A stretch of DNA of 64,000 nucleotides from Nymphaea colorata (taxonomy: Eukaryota; Streptophyta; Magnoliopsida; Nymphaeales; Nymphaeaceae), in the NCBI RefSeq assembly GCF_008831285.2, contig NC_045138.2:31591934-31655933 (forward strand), written 5' to 3'. Below, one piece after another: positions 22,699-35,274 of this stretch. The notes beneath the pieces are model-generated. The model was given only the letters and a program-made list of their open reading frames with translations. It was not told the origin of the DNA and made no database searches. A program made the translations under genes and the position numbers. Each line of letters opens with the position of its first letter. The stretch's first letter is position 1.

Positions 22699-23138
22699 AA
22701 TCATAGTTTCAGTATCCACATCTTAGATTTGAATTGTATCCTATTTGTAGCATATTTCAAGAACAGTCTATTTAATTTCAATTAATTTTCTTATATCTAG
22801 TAAATACCCACATAGCTTTTTCATTACTTGCATGATCGGCTCTAATTTCTAAGGTTCACTTGTGTGTTAAGAGTTACACCATTACAAGTGGAATGTCATA
22901 ACAAATAACTTGCTTCGCTCGGCTCTTACATAATTCTAAACACTATATATTCCAGTCAGTGGAGAATCAAGGGCAGAAAATTTTTAATAATGAATATTCA
23001 AATATTTTTCTTAATTAAGTTCAACGCACACTTCTTCAATTCCTCATGAGCTTCATGCAATTAAGACTCAAAAGCTAGATATGAATGGATGCGTTATGCT
23101 GCTGCCGGTCTACTCACCATACTCCACAAGAGAAGGCA
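21194..23138. other. Intergenic, AT-rich, microsatellites
   Basis: No gene recognised. Short inverted arms TCACTTAGCCATCTAA (about 22003-22020) and TTAGATGGCTAGGTGA (about 22113-22130) could form a hairpin with a ~90-base loop. TA runs flank it (about 21985-22000 and 22151-22202). A (CT)n run lies at 22651-22692. Confidence 0.55.
22651..22692. repeat. (CT)21 microsatellite
   Basis: A perfect CT dinucleotide run of about 42 bases. Confidence 0.95.
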
Positions 23139-23588
23139 GCAGGGGCGGAAGGAGGGGGGTAAAAAAAATACATTAAAAAATTGAAAATTTTTAGTTGCGT
23201 AATGTATTTTTTGGATTCGAGTTTAGTTTGGCCCAACCCGAATAAATCAGTTGAACCTTTTGGCTCTAGAAGGCATGCAGTATTTGCTTTTACTTGTGTG
23301 GAAATGATTTTTTGATGAATCTCATTTTAGTCAATTTTTTTGTCACTAATTTCAAAAGAAGGCCTCGTGTTCATTAATTTCGTGGTGTTGGTAAACTAAT
23401 GTTTGTGGAGGGGGTTCTCCTAAAAATTAGGGAAGCGCAATATCCAAATATTATAAAATATAAAGGAGTTTATTCATGGAATCAGGGGCTTCTATTTTAT
23501 ATGTAAATTTTAAAAAATTTCACTTATCCTATATAAAAATTTTGAAACTATAATTTGGCTCCTCTCATCAAAAATTTTTGGATCCGTC
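23139..23588. repeat. hAT-like fragments, families A and B
   Basis: The stretch begins CAGGGGCGGAAGGAGG (23139) and contains the family A body TTGCGTAATGTATTTTTTGG. It ends with the family B body and the inverted terminus TTTTTGGATCCGTCCTTG (about 23571-23588). The opposed termini could bound one element, but I see no 8-bp target duplication; two decayed elements are equally possible. Confidence 0.45.
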
Positions 23589-24227
23589 CTTGCTTGAAAT
23601 CAATTGCAAGTTGTCGCATGAAGGCGATTTTTCTAATATTTATTAGGAAACAAAAGTGCAATTTCAAAGATGAGCTGAAGCATGAGAAAAGAAGTGAGGA
23701 GCTCTTGCTCTTGTTCCTTCCATCGAGAGAAGCATGAAATACTGTGTTACATGGTTCCATGAATCCGCCTCAATTTATAAGCTAGTTTCACTGGAAAGTA
23801 ACAATTTGTCACTTGTTTGAATAGTATTCTCAAGCAGATGGAGACATGACATGTGCATCTTGTTTTCAAGCTCCTAAACAGTAGATTTTGGAAAAGGGTG
23901 GAGACTCCCAAAATTAATGGGTAGGAACAAATCATCCTTTATGTTTCATCATAAAATTTCAAGTACTTTTATACATAGATAAACACCAGTATATTATGAA
24001 GAAAAAAGATTGACATCATCACTTCTTTTGCAGTTTAGTTTTGGAAAACCATCCCTCTTGTTTTATGTCCAAAATTAATCAACCACAATTCAGGCTATAT
24101 TTTTCAGAGCAGGTTATGGCCCACGACATGCTACGAGCTTGAAATGACCAAAACACCCTTATTGGCTAAATGGAAGACCCTCCCATATAAGGGCAAAAGT
24201 TGTTGGGTCAAATATTAACCCTTCAAA

Positions 24228-24482
24228 AAATGCGGCCTAGTTCAACATCCAAAAACCAGCCCAGGCCTGGCCTAACTCGAAAAACTCAAGCCCGAGCCTG
24301 GCCCGAAGAAATTTAAAAATATATTTTTAATATAAAATAATTATAATTAATTATAATAAAAGATTATAATTATATATATAATTAATTAAAATTTTTAAAA
24401 ACCAATTATTGAACCCGAATCAGGCTCATTCAGGTCGGGTCCCTTTTTCCCGAGCCTGAGTCGAGCCAAGTACCAGGTACCT
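24228..24482. repeat. Family C non-autonomous repeat (GGCCTGG ends, AT-rich core)
   Basis: GC-rich ends (AGCCCAGGCCTGGCC near 24260 and AAGTACCAGGTACC near 24468) surround a very AT-rich core of TATAATTA words. 26998-27232 has the same architecture. It is non-coding. Confidence 0.5.
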
Positions 24483-25051
24483 AATGGGGGCCCATGCCCA
24501 ACTTAGTTATGTTGTAAGAGAATGGGCATGAAACCGCTCCTTCCCCAATGACATGAAGGCAGCATTTTAATATGCCGAGCAGCAGTATTAAACTTGGATT
24601 TGGAATTTTTACCTCAACTTCTTTCTCAACTTCCACATATCGTTTGGATAACACCCTCGAAAAATGGTGTAACATAAAAACCAGTTTTATTAGCCTGAAT
24701 CAGCCGATTGGATTCAAATCGGTTCTTTACTGATTGCTTCGAAGGCCGATAATCCCCATAAAAACCGGGTCATTTTTCTTAAGAATGGGGGTGGTGCTTC
24801 CACACCATTCTTTTAGGTCGCATTTTGTTTCACCACAGATTTGAGATCCGTCATGATTTGTGACCCTTAAGATTTCAGATTCATGAATTTAAAGTCGAAC
24901 CTTCCCAACACAACCCACTCCTTTTCTCTTCTCCCTCTTTCAATCTGATCATAAATCCACGATTTTTAACATGTAGGAGGATGAATTTAAAATCCATGTT
25001 ATTGAGATTTTCAGTGGAGGTCTCTCAAAACACACCTTTTTATGTAGCTTC

Positions 25052-25232
25052 GAAGGGCTGCATGGCCCTGCCCCTACCTCAAAATTGTTTTTTTTTAATT
25101 TATATGTAAATTTTAGAAAAATTTTATTTGTCCTATATAAAAATTTTGAAAAATAATATTTCAGCCCGTATCAAAATTTAAAAACTTTAATTTGACCCCC
25201 CTCATAAAAAATTTCTGACTCCCACCTGGTTT
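25052..25232 (+). repeat. Family B hAT-like fragment
   Basis: Contains CCTGCCCCTACC, ATATGTAAATTTTAGAAAA, TCCTATATAAAAATTTTG, TTTCAGCCCGTATCAAAATT and CCCCCCTCATAAAAAATTTC in the same order as 27922-28102. Confidence 0.5.
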
Positions 25233-26202
25233 CATACAACCCAGTCCCAGCTTATTTCAGATGTACATAGGAAAGGATGACCAAAGCTTTACAAAAAGCC
25301 CATCAACTTTTTTCTTCATAAAATGAACCATACAATAAGTTTTAATTTAGTCCGTTAAACCTCAAATAATAACAGGTTCTACATGTAAGTTTAAAAAAGA
25401 AGTTGCTAGCAGGTGCAAACCACGTTAAAGTGTGTTTATTGTGTTATGTTATTTTTTTAAATGTTTTTCTTCCTTTTTCTGATTGATGTTTTAATTGCTT
25501 AATATTTTAAATTTTTAAATTTAAAATATACATTTAATCAAATCCAATTCACAAACAACTCCAATTCCCTTTCTATTCAAAAACCGATTTTGATAACATT
25601 GGTAAAAAAAAAACAGGTTTTAGAAAAGTAAAGTAATCTTTAAAAACTGTGTTTTTGTGCTCGGGTGACAGTTTTCTCTGAGAAAACTGGAGGGGGAAAG
25701 TTTTTCACGCAAACCCTTCATAAGAAGTGAGTTTTAGTAGAACCTGAATTTGCCAGTAAACACACCTAGAACTGGGTTTCAGAGGCAAACCTGCATTTTC
25801 ATGCCTCCAAGACCCAATTTTAGATTGCCATCCAAACAGCCTCATGAACAATTTCTGGGTTTTTCGCACTTCAACAAGAGCACTCGCGTCGATCCGAAAG
25901 TACAAGCGCAATGTTTTGCATTTGCAACAATCCATTACCAACAATATTATAATCCAAGTAAGCAAGAAGATTACGACCCACCACCCAGAAAAGAACCTTG
26001 AAAGTCTCCCTGTCCCTTCAATTCCTTCTCTAATCGAGGTCCTGGTTTGCATTGACATCATCTATAGAAGTAGTAAACCCTTCAACTTAGGTATTGTATC
26101 CCACCACTCAAGACGCAGAGTACAACGTCCACAAGAATGGATAATGCGTTCAGGATCCCAAAATAAGGAGAATCAACTTTCCATGTGATTTAAGAATCAA
26201 TC
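25233..26202. other. Intergenic, unassigned open frames
   Basis: Two overlapping open frames on opposite strands (25705-26061 minus, 25844-26188 plus) are each just over 110 residues. Neither matches a family I recognise and neither has clear splice signals. The word GCCATCCAAACAGCCT near 25828 is typical of the ends of plant PIF/Harbinger MITEs, so transposon sequence is likely. Confidence 0.4.
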
Positions 26203-26572
26203 CTATGTCACATGAGTGTGGGGTGTTGGTGCGGATACGAATGTAGATGCCGGCATCGCGTATCCCAAAAAAATTGGGTGTAAGAATGATGCAAAGAGGG
26301 TTTGTATATATATAATATATTTATTATATATATATATATGTATGTATTTATAATATATATACTTTTAACTTGTTTCTTAGCTTAATCTATCTTTTTTTTT
26401 TACTTTTATTACTATACATAAAGAATGAAAGGGACAGAAAAGAAAAAAAATAGAAAATATTTTAAACATGCATAACAAAAGAAGCGGTCGGGGAGCCACC
26501 TGTATATGCACCAACACCAACATCGTGTCGACACGGGTGCGGCCCCTTTTTTAAAGAATTTGTGTGACATAG
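26203..26572. mobile_element. hAT-like MITE with perfect 8-bp TSD (copy 2)
   Basis: The ends CTATGTCACATGAGTG and (reverse complement) CTATGTCACACAAATT are flanked by identical 8-mers AATCAATC (26195-26202 and 26573-26580). Length is 370 bp. GGTGTTGGTGCGGATA near the left end and CACCAACACCAACA near the right end extend the subterminal inverted repeat. The centre is a TA microsatellite. It is non-coding. Confidence 0.93.
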
Positions 26573-26997
26573 AATCAATCATCAAGTTCACAAGAATGTT
26601 GTTATTGACGAGATATGATCTTGAACCTGCCAGATGTGCATGGAGAAGCTATTGTTGCTTTAGATTATGAACAGTCATGGAGAATTGAACCCTCTATCAA
26701 AGTTGTCTACAATCTAATAATGATCAAATATGAAATTTTAACTTGAATCTTGATCATCTTTCTAATTAAGATAATTAACACATTAATGAAAATTAATTCT
26801 AAGTTTGTATGACTATTTCAATTTGTAAAACATAATTCAACCGTGTGGGAGGAAAGTTGGAGGGCGTATATCTAATTTTAGCCCCTCAAATTTGATCCAC
26901 GGTTTACCAAAATACCAAATCAGATTTCTTATTTTTTTTTTAGTGACTTCCTTCTTCCACTATGCATTGGAAAGCAACTAAGATGAAGTCTTCTGGG

Positions 26998-27232
26998 CAT
27001 CGGGCTGGCTCGACACCCAAAACCCAAGCCTGGGTTCGGGCTGGCCCAACACCCGAAACCTAGCCAGGACCCAGCCCAATTAAATTAAAAATTATATTTG
27101 TTAATATATAATAATATATAAATATAATTAATCATAATAAATTATATATATATATACATTAATAAAATAAATATTAAAATTTTCCAGGCCCGAGTCAGGC
27201 CAGGTAGCCCGGCCTGGTGCCGAGCCTTAACT
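26998..27232. repeat. Family C non-autonomous repeat
   Basis: GC-rich ends (GGGCATCGGGCTGGC, CCCGGCCTGGTGCC) surround an AATTATATTT-rich core, as at 24228-24482. Confidence 0.5.
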
Positions 27233-27261
27233 AAGATCAATGAAAATGTACCCAAATGGAC

Positions 27262-27435
27262 TGGCAAAGTGGGTGGGGTGGAGGTTGGTAAGCGGTCTTT
27301 TTTCGTGGCGTCAACCCTTTATACTATGAAAGAAGAGAGCAACAATATACAAGTTGAAGCATAGCGAAAACATGCATGGTACCTAGAGAAATGGGGGAAG
27401 GGTCGGGGCTTTAGTTCTCAAATGGGCGGTATGAT
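27262..27435 (+). repeat. Dispersed repeat, 'CAAGTTGAAGCAC' family
   Basis: Contains GGAGGTTGGTAAGCGG, ATACAAGTTGAAGCATAGCG and a G-rich tail in the order seen at 4735-4935, more diverged. Confidence 0.45.
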
Positions 27436-27921
27436 GAAATACTTCTGCTACTCACTTAGAACTAATATTTTAAAAAACACATTTTCATATTTCAATTAAA
27501 CACTTCTCATTTTGAATTATGATTTGAGAGATGATTATTTTTCTCATTTGCCGATCAAACCATATTCACCATCGCATAATTTTATAGGAAGAAGGGATCT
27601 TTCTCAATCCATTCAGGTTAGCGACGTGAATGAAATGTGCCTTTTGAGATGTGTGATCTTGGGATTCAATTAGGATTCAAGCAAGGAAAAGGAGCATTAT
27701 CTCAGTCCAGAAGCAAAGACAACCCCAACCTCGCTTCCTTTTTTGGGTGAGCAGGAAGAGAATCCCATAGGCCATAGGCCACCTACTTGATAGCCAAAAC
27801 TCTTATCTTTTTCCTTACCCGAATTCTAGGGCTATGTCGGCACCTTAAGTGTGCCCCCGCATTGTGTGTTAACTATTGCATGGCTGATAAATCCAAGATG
27901 TCAAATCTTTATCTCTGATTA

Positions 27922-28102
27922 CAGGGGCGAATCCAAGGTAGAGTTTGCATGGGCACCTAGTACCACCTCAAATTTTTTTTAATTTTTATGTAAATTTTAG
28001 AAAATTTTACTTGTTTTATATCAAAATTTTGAAAAATGATATTTCGGTCCTAATCAAAATTTAGAAACTTTAATTATGCCCCCCTCATAAAAAAAATTTG
28101 GC
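27922..28102 (+). mobile_element. Family B hAT-like element with probable TSD
   Basis: It begins CAGGGGCGAATCCAAGG and ends in a decayed AAATTTGGC. The flanking 8-mers TCTGATTA (27914-27921) and AGTGATTA (28103-28110) agree at 6 of 8 positions. The body matches 25052-25232. It is non-coding. Confidence 0.5.
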
Positions 28103-28110
28103 AGTGATTA

Positions 28111-29030
28111 TATATTTCACATGGATTTCAATTTAGTTATTTTACTAAATACCAAATCCCAATCATATTAATAACTGAATCTAAATTGATTTATCAAATC
28201 ACACTCTGGCATTACTAACAAAATACGAACCTACACATTTCAGAAAGAAAAAAAATCTTCATCGGAAAGTGGTGAAAGGGAAAGCAGACATGGGAAGACC
28301 ACATGAGACCAGTGCTAATGTAATTAACGTATCAAACAGCTTTGGCCGATATATATCATGTCCTCTTCTTATTGATACAGTCCAGATCATTACCGGTTTA
28401 TATTTTAATTTTAAAAACATTTCAAGTAAATTTTAATTTTCAAGTGTATTTTTGTTATGCTTCAACTTACATATATTCACAACACAAAATTAAATTAACA
28501 TATCTTTTAAGTAGCATTGACCTTTATTGTCCACCATTGAGCAAGGGTCTATTTTATTTTTTTTTAAGATCAATTTTAATGAAAAGATATAATTATAAAT
28601 CCTCTTGTTCGAAAATAATTGAAAAAGTTGAGCACCTATTTAACGTCCTTTAACAGTAAGGTGACATTTCTTCATTTTATCTTTTTTTTTCTCTTCACCA
28701 AATTGTTGTTATTATTATTATTATAAATTTATTTATTTATATACGCGAACATGGTCACCAAAATCATGTTCACATATTTACTATTTATTTTTCTTTTGTA
28801 AAAAGTAAATTTCCGCACACAATAGTAAAAAAGAAAAAGTAAACGAATAGAAGTGTAATATATTATGATGCCACTTGCTTCCTTTACCGTTCAACATTGT
28901 TGGACCATTTTATAAATACTTTGAGGATAATAGTTTTTGTCATTTTAATCATAAAATTTAATTTTTAAGGATATTGGTGTAATTTCGATTTTCAAAAATA
29001 GGAATAAAAGACAAAGAAATTAACGTCTCT
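28111..29030. other. Intergenic, promoter-proximal to the GT4 gene
   Basis: AT-rich with no gene. Includes poly-pyrimidine and TTA-repeat runs (about 28700-28740). The transcription start of the downstream gene is probably near the CT-rich patch at 29058-29095. Confidence 0.45.
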
Positions 29031-30549
29031 GTCTGAAATGTCACTCGCCACCGTCACTCACTCACTCTCTCTCTCTCCCTCTCTTCTTCCCTTTGTCCAC
29101 GGCGATTCTACTGTTCAGACAGAAGAGGGGAAGAGAGGAAGCATTGCGGTTAGAAGAGAGACGACAAAACGATCGGAGCTCTTTCTTCTGTTTCGGTCCA
29201 CTCACACGCTACGGTGAGTTCGCCGGCGGCTCGGATTGTCGTTGTTTTCCGCTCCGGGAGTAGTTCCGTCCGATTCCATCAGCACTCGGTGAAATCTGGT
29301 TTCAAATTGGTAAAATTTTAGCCCGGCATCTCTACGAACTTCGAGGATCTAGTTTGGTTTCTGGTTCTGGTTGTTAAATCAGCTCGGGTTCGAGCTGTGC
29401 ATTTGAACCGTTTTCTTCTAGTCGTCACAAAGACCCGTGATCTTGCGTGTTTCTGGTGGTTTTGTAGTGAATTCGTTTCTGTGCTTCTTAGGATCGACAT
29501 GGTAAGTGTCTTTCCTTTAAAGTATAGTAAAGACCGTCAGTTTTGAGCGTGAAACTGAAGCTGGGGTTTTTTGTGTTCAAGCGCCGTTAGTCTGTGAATT
29601 CAAGACGCCATGCGGCCCCGACGTTGTTCCTGTTGCCATAGGGCATTTTGGGTCCACTTTTTTATGATGCAGTGCTAAGTAGAGAAACAGCTCATCGAGC
29701 TCTTGAGCAGGAGAAATTCATTGTTTCTTCCCTTTGTTCTTGTACTGTATTTGTGGTTTTATTTGATTGTGGAGTTACGTAAAGTGTTATTTTCTAAGGA
29801 ATGACGCTGCAGTTACTGAGTGTGCTACTTAGGTTGATGAATAATCTTACTGAAAATCCTCTACTATTGGGGATTGGAGAGAGTTTACTTATTTTGATTG
29901 CTCAATTTACTATTTCGTTTCAATGATCAACGAAGTTCAGTACTTCTGGGAGCCTCTCTATAATCGACCTGAATCCTGAATGGAAATAACGATAAATGTA
30001 AAGGATGCTGGCATTACCTTTAAGTTCAAAATCATGTAACTGGTCGTTGCGACGTTACACGTTTTTTTCCACTTCTATTGGCCTGTTGACGTCATGCTCT
30101 CTCTGTTGTCGTAGGTTACCCTAGGGGTAGTGCTTGTCGGAAGTGAACGGAAGCCATCTCAGTTATGATAGTCTGGTCTGACCATCAAGCTGTTTCATTC
30201 CACCCAAAAGTGTCTCTTCATGTTCATGACAATGGTACCAAATTTTTTGTAAGATTCTTTACAGAGAGTACTATTAAACAGTAACCAGCGGTGTCTTCGT
30301 TGCAAAAGCCATTTCTCAAACATGTGCCTTGGGTTGGAACCTTGAGATATGAGAGCTGATCTTTGTGGCAATGTCTTCTTGATACTTACTGGTTTCACAA
30401 CCTTTCTTGGAGATAATCTGTCTTAAAAATTCCTGGTAGTGATTGTGGATTATACATCAAGTTTGTGATACTGAGGAAGTGCTTAAGTTCTCCAGATTGG
30501 ACTTCCTAAATGGGTTGGTACCAAGTTATGCACTGATTTGAATTGGAGT
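29031..30549 (+). promoter_or_regulatory. 5' leader region of the GT4 gene with a leader intron
   Basis: A CT-rich patch (29058-29095) is followed by a G/C-richer stretch typical of a plant 5' UTR. A strong donor (ATG|GTAAGT) lies at 29501/29502. A matching acceptor (TTGTCGTAG|GTT) lies at 30114/30115 with a pyrimidine tract before it, giving a 613-bp leader intron. The second leader exon then runs to the ATG at 30550. It contains several upstream ATGs. One, at 29499-29501, sits exactly at the end of leader exon 1 and would open an 18-residue upstream frame ending at 30168 after splicing. Confidence 0.55.
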
Positions 30550-33500
30550 ATGGAAGAATCTGATAGCAGAGGAGATTCACAAGGCAATGGGACAAAGCCT
30601 GCTCCTCTGAAAACTAATTCAAGTTTTAAAGCTACCTCTTCAGGCAGATTGACTCCTAAGAATGCAGCTTCATTTCGTAGATCTCGTTCAATTAGAACTC
30701 CTCGCAAAGAACCTAAACTTCACATTAGTCCTCTTCGATGGATCAGAAGCAAGCGGTTGTTTCCTTGGTTGGTTATCATTGGTGTTTGGAGCTACATTGG
30801 TTTCCATGTACAGTCAAAATGGACTCATGATGAAAACAAAAAGGAGTTTCTAGGTTATGAAAGTAAACCTTTCTCCCAACATCAAGTGGATGGTATGATC
30901 AATAGTACGGTACCCAAGGAAGTGGATACAACGATGTTCCAGAATGGTTCTTTCACAAGTGTCAGTCTCAGTGAGGCGCTAGCAGATGGTGGCAGTTCAA
31001 CTAGGAGGCCAAATGGAATTACTGTCAGCACCTCAAAAACTAAGAAGTCATCCTCTCGCCGCCGCTTGAGTAGGAAGAAGACCAAAACTAATAACAATCC
31101 GCAGAAAAGAAATGGTACTATGAGTGAGATCAGTAACCTGGATGAAGAAACAGAACCAAGCAATGGCAGCATTACACCTTATGAAACAATCAAGGGAAAC
31201 ACTTCTTATGGACGTATCGTTGGACCTTTCGGTAAAATGGAAGACAGCATTTTGGAGTGGAGTCCAGAAAAGAGAACCAGTACTTGTGACAGGAAAAGAA
31301 TGTTCGCACAAACAGTCTGGGGCAGGTCATTCGTTTTGATAATTCATGAGCTTTCACTGACAGGTGCCCCAATTTCCATGATGCAACTTGCAAGCGAACT
31401 TCTGAGCTGTGGAGGTACAGTATCTGCAGTGGTCCTTAGCAAGAAAGGTGAGCTAATGGGAGAACTGTCAAGGCGTGGCATTAAAGTGCTGAAGGATAAG
31501 GTGGACCTTAGCTACAAGGCTGCATCAAAAGCTGACCTCGTAATTGCAGGTTCAGCTGCATGTGCTTCCTGGATCGGTATGATTTGCATGCTTGAATAAT
31601 TTATCTTCTCTCATGCAGTAACAAATTCAAATAATATTTTTGTGGAACCCATATGCTAAAAAGCGCATGGTCACTTTTTCCAAGCCGCATTATGGTGAGG
31701 TTTTCCAAGGTTTTGGCTAGGCTGACACTGCAGAATATTAAGAGTTTGTTAACCTATAATTTCCTATTGCTTCATGCCTCACTGGATATAGCTTGTTCCT
31801 TCAACATCTTCTGTGTCATAAATATTTGTCTCCTTGGCAAAAGTTTAAGCTACGTTGTTGTTTTGACCTATAGTAGCTCATATGTATTTAAGTTGCCTCT
31901 CATCAAAGTGAATCAGGGTTTTTCTTAGTTTCTTTCTATTGCTTCTTTCTGGTTCAAAGTTTTTGGGCCAAACCATGTCTATGAATTTTACACGTTTCTA
32001 TTCATATTATTTTCCTTTTATTCAATCACATTTTGTTTCACATATCTATAGTACTTTTTAGCTTCTTCCGCCCCTTTCACCCAGTCTGCCCCTCCTGCTC
32101 CAGTTTGCAACATGCCACCTCTGTCAAAGGGGATGTAACGCTTTCCTTCTCCTTTCCTTTTTGCAGAACAATATCTTTCACATTACATGAGTGGTGGGAG
32201 TCAAGTAGTATGGTGGATCATGGAGAACAGAAGGCCATACTTTGATCACTCAAAGCATATGCTTTCGAAGGTGAAGATGCTGATGTTCCTATCAGAAAAT
32301 CAGTCTGAACAATGGGTTGCTTGGTGCAAAGAAGAGAAGATTCCATTGAGGTCCTCACCTGAACTAGTTCCTCTTTCAGTTGCTGATGAACTGGCATATG
32401 TAGCCGGCTTGCCTTCTTCATTAAATACCCCCTCTTTTACTACCGAAAAGATGTTAGAAAAAAGACATTTGTTGAGAGATGCTATTAGAAGGGAAATTGG
32501 ATTAAATGATAGTGATATGCTTGTGATGACACTAAGTAGCATCAATCCTGGAAAGGGCCAATTGTTTCTTCTTGAGTCAGCTTTGCAGGTGTCTAACAAA
32601 TTATCTTTTCAAGCAGATATTAGGCAGAAACTTGCCACACAAATGAAAAATTCCTCCACTGTCGCTGGTCGCAAACACCGTCGAGCAATGGCCAAAAGGA
32701 AAAAATCAAGAGCCCTATTAAATGATTTGTCCCATTGTGATTATGAAAATATGCAGGATACTGCCAAGAAGCGGCAGATAAGGAGGATATTATCAGAGCA
32801 TAAGGGGAAGCACAGAGAGGCAATTAAAGTTTTAATTGGCTCCCTTGGATGCAAGAGTAATAAAGTGATCTACGTAAATGCCATTCTCAGGTTCTTGTCC
32901 GAACACTCAGACCTCTCAAAAGTTGTTCTATGGACTCCTGCAACAACACGTGTTGCCTCGCTTTATGCTGCAGCTGATGTATATGTTATTAACTCTCAGG
33001 TGATTGAATTTTTTAACCCTTTACTGTCTTCTTTTTAAATTGAAGTTTTACCATGGATGATGATTAATCATGTTTTCTGCATTCTTGATTTTCAAACATC
33101 TATGGATGACAGCTCTGCCTCAACGAGGTTGTGTGAATCACAGGGCATATTGGTCAGAGCATCTTTAGGAAAAAGTTGAGGAGAAAAAAGATGAGGACAA
33201 GCTGACGTTCCAATGTGAAAAGAAAAGAAATAAATAGAATTTCAAACGGGAAAAATGCAATTTGATGTCATGATTGGACGAAATTTAACAACCAGCCTTG
33301 TAGTAGATGTAGCCAACTAAGTGAGTCTTAAGCTCATGCCATATGCTAGTTGTACTAAGATAAGCTCAACAAACATAAGTGACAATCATTGATGGCGGAA
33401 ATTTGCAGTCTTGCACATGGCATTCATTCACGTTAATCAGCCAAAATATTGATTGGAAGAATTATGTCAACCACAAATTGTTACAGTTCTTCATGCTTGA

Positions 33501-34293
33501 TACCAGTCTCATTCCTGATTCTTCCCTTGCCTCAGTTATTTAAACATCTCCGTGTTGCACTTCTGGGAGAACTCGAGTTTAAGATAGGGTTGCCAAGAGC
33601 TTTGCCAACTTTGATATGAAACACTGGATCATCTAGTCGTAATTATGATACCACTGTCCATTTTGTTTTTCTTTTAAACTTAGCTTATTCAATCTTCTTA
33701 ATTTATCAGATATTGTTTGTGAAATCTAGTTTTTTAGATCGTGTGACTTGAATTTAATTTTGTTTGCAGGGTGTTGGGGAAACCTTTGGACGAGTGACTA
33801 TAGAAGCTATGGCATTTGGCCTTCCGGTACGTGGACTCATAGTTTTGGTTAAAAAAGTGTCAATGAACCCAGGTGTCTTTGCTTCTTGGTTTCTGCAACA
33901 TGCTTCAGTAATGTGCTTGTGGACGTTAAGAAGTTGAGCAGCATGTTTTGTTTGGGGTGTGCATGCATGCATGTGCGGGTGTGTGGGGGTGCGGGTGTGC
34001 GAGCCAGAGAGAGCTGCGCAGATCTGATCTTGATGTTCATGTTATAGGTCCTTGGAACAGATGCAGGAGGCACTCGACAACTTATAGAGCATAATGTCAC
34101 TGGCTTGCTGCATCCTCTGGGACAAGATGGAGTTCAAGCACTTGCAGACAATCTTGAGTTTCTGTTGCACAACCCATCGATAAGGGCAGCTATGGGTGCA
34201 AAAGGAAGGAACAAGGTTATGAATTTGTTTCTCAAGAACCATATGTACCAGAGACTTGCTGTAGCCTTCCGGAGATCCATGAAAGTCAAATGA
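30550..34293 (+). CDS. GT4-type Golgi glycosyltransferase-like protein
   Basis: Four coding exons, 30550-31576, 32167-32999, 33770-33826 and 34048-34293, all GT-AG; 720 residues. The N-terminal ~69 residues are basic and Ser-rich (FRRSRSIRTPRKEP). One membrane span follows (about 70-88, LFPWLVIIGVWSYIGF), giving a type II topology as expected of Golgi enzymes. The lumenal part has ELSLTGAPISMMQLA (first Rossmann half). The donor-binding half has SSINPGKGQ and the GT4 E-x7-E motif ETFGRVTIE (Glu624, Glu632), followed by VLGTDAGGTRQLIEH. It closely resembles the Arabidopsis At3g15940/At1g52420 family; donor and acceptor are not known to me. A Lys/Arg-rich insertion (GRKHRRAMAKRKK) interrupts the catalytic half. 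Its 3' end faces the EPCR-like gene across about 3.7 kb. Confidence 0.9.
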
Positions 34294-35104
34294 AAGAAGA
34301 GGATGCTTGAATGTAGCCACTCTTCCAGGAGGATCTCCGCATTCCACTGTGGTGGATTCATGATATTTGTCATTCTTTTTCATGTGTGATCCCCACATTT
34401 AGTCGGGAGTGCTTCATCCTATCTATCAAATTTTGGAACTTTTTTGTATTCTGAATTTTAACCTTAGATTTTTCAATTTTCAACTGCAATATGTTCAAGA
34501 TGCACATCTCCAACTTGAGGTGAAGCATTATTTAAGTGTGTTGAAGTCCTTAATTTGATCTTTGTGAGAACAATGCGCATTTATGTAGAAAACCAAATAA
34601 ATTTCACCTCCAACGGTGCTCTGACATAAAGCAGATGCTAAAATGTCTGCACCTACTGTGGGTGAGCAGCGTTTTCGACCACTTTAAAAGAAGGCTGAAA
34701 CCTCTACCTCAACCTCTTATATTATACAAGGTTTGCTTTTGGTGCCTTGGAGTGTTGTCTTTGACTGTGCTTCAACTTACACATCAATGACTCTTTAATG
34801 ACGTATTATTATTTTTCCTCGTGAAAAGGATACAAGAAAATTATCCAATTAAGTCTATGTTTCTCTTGCTTAAACTTTTTAAGTAATAACTTCTTAGTAT
34901 TACTTAAACTTCTCAGTATTAAGGATAAAGCTTTGATCTTTCTTCCTCCAAACTCTACTTGTCATCCCTGAAATAAAACAACAGTGATTGGAACGCCATC
35001 AAGGGTATAATGTCATTTCGACGGGACAATATTCCCTTTAAACATGCCTAGTGAACCAGACTAGCTATCAGACAGGCAATTATAGTTCAGATGCCATGGT
35101 TCTC
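34294..35104. other. 3' flank of the GT4 gene and intergenic DNA
   Basis: The 3' UTR probably covers the first few hundred bases. A minus-strand member of the 'CAAGTTGAAGCAC' dispersed repeat lies at about 34640-34790 (TGGTGCCTTGGAGTG, GCTTCAACTTACACATCAATG). No gene seen. Confidence 0.5.
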
Positions 35105-35250
35105 GTTAACTTCCATTCAAACCCACTTCATAATAAGCATTCAAAAGAATTTTTGGGTGTAGAATGATTAATCCTCACTAATTTCCATTCAAACCCATTT
35201 CATAATAATAAGCATACAAAAGATTTTCTAGGTGTAGAATGACTAATTCG
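35105..35250. repeat. Tandem duplication, ~70-75-bp unit x2
   Basis: TTCCATTCAAACCCA(C/T)TTCATAATAA..AAAAGA..TTT..GGTGTAGAATGA occurs twice head to tail with minor differences. Confidence 0.85.
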
Positions 35251-35274
35251 ATGAGCTGCATCTGTGGTACGTCA

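Noticed and set aside
25705-26188. Overlapping open frames of 114-118 residues on opposite strands
   Set aside because: No recognisable domain, no splice partners, and the area has MITE-like words.
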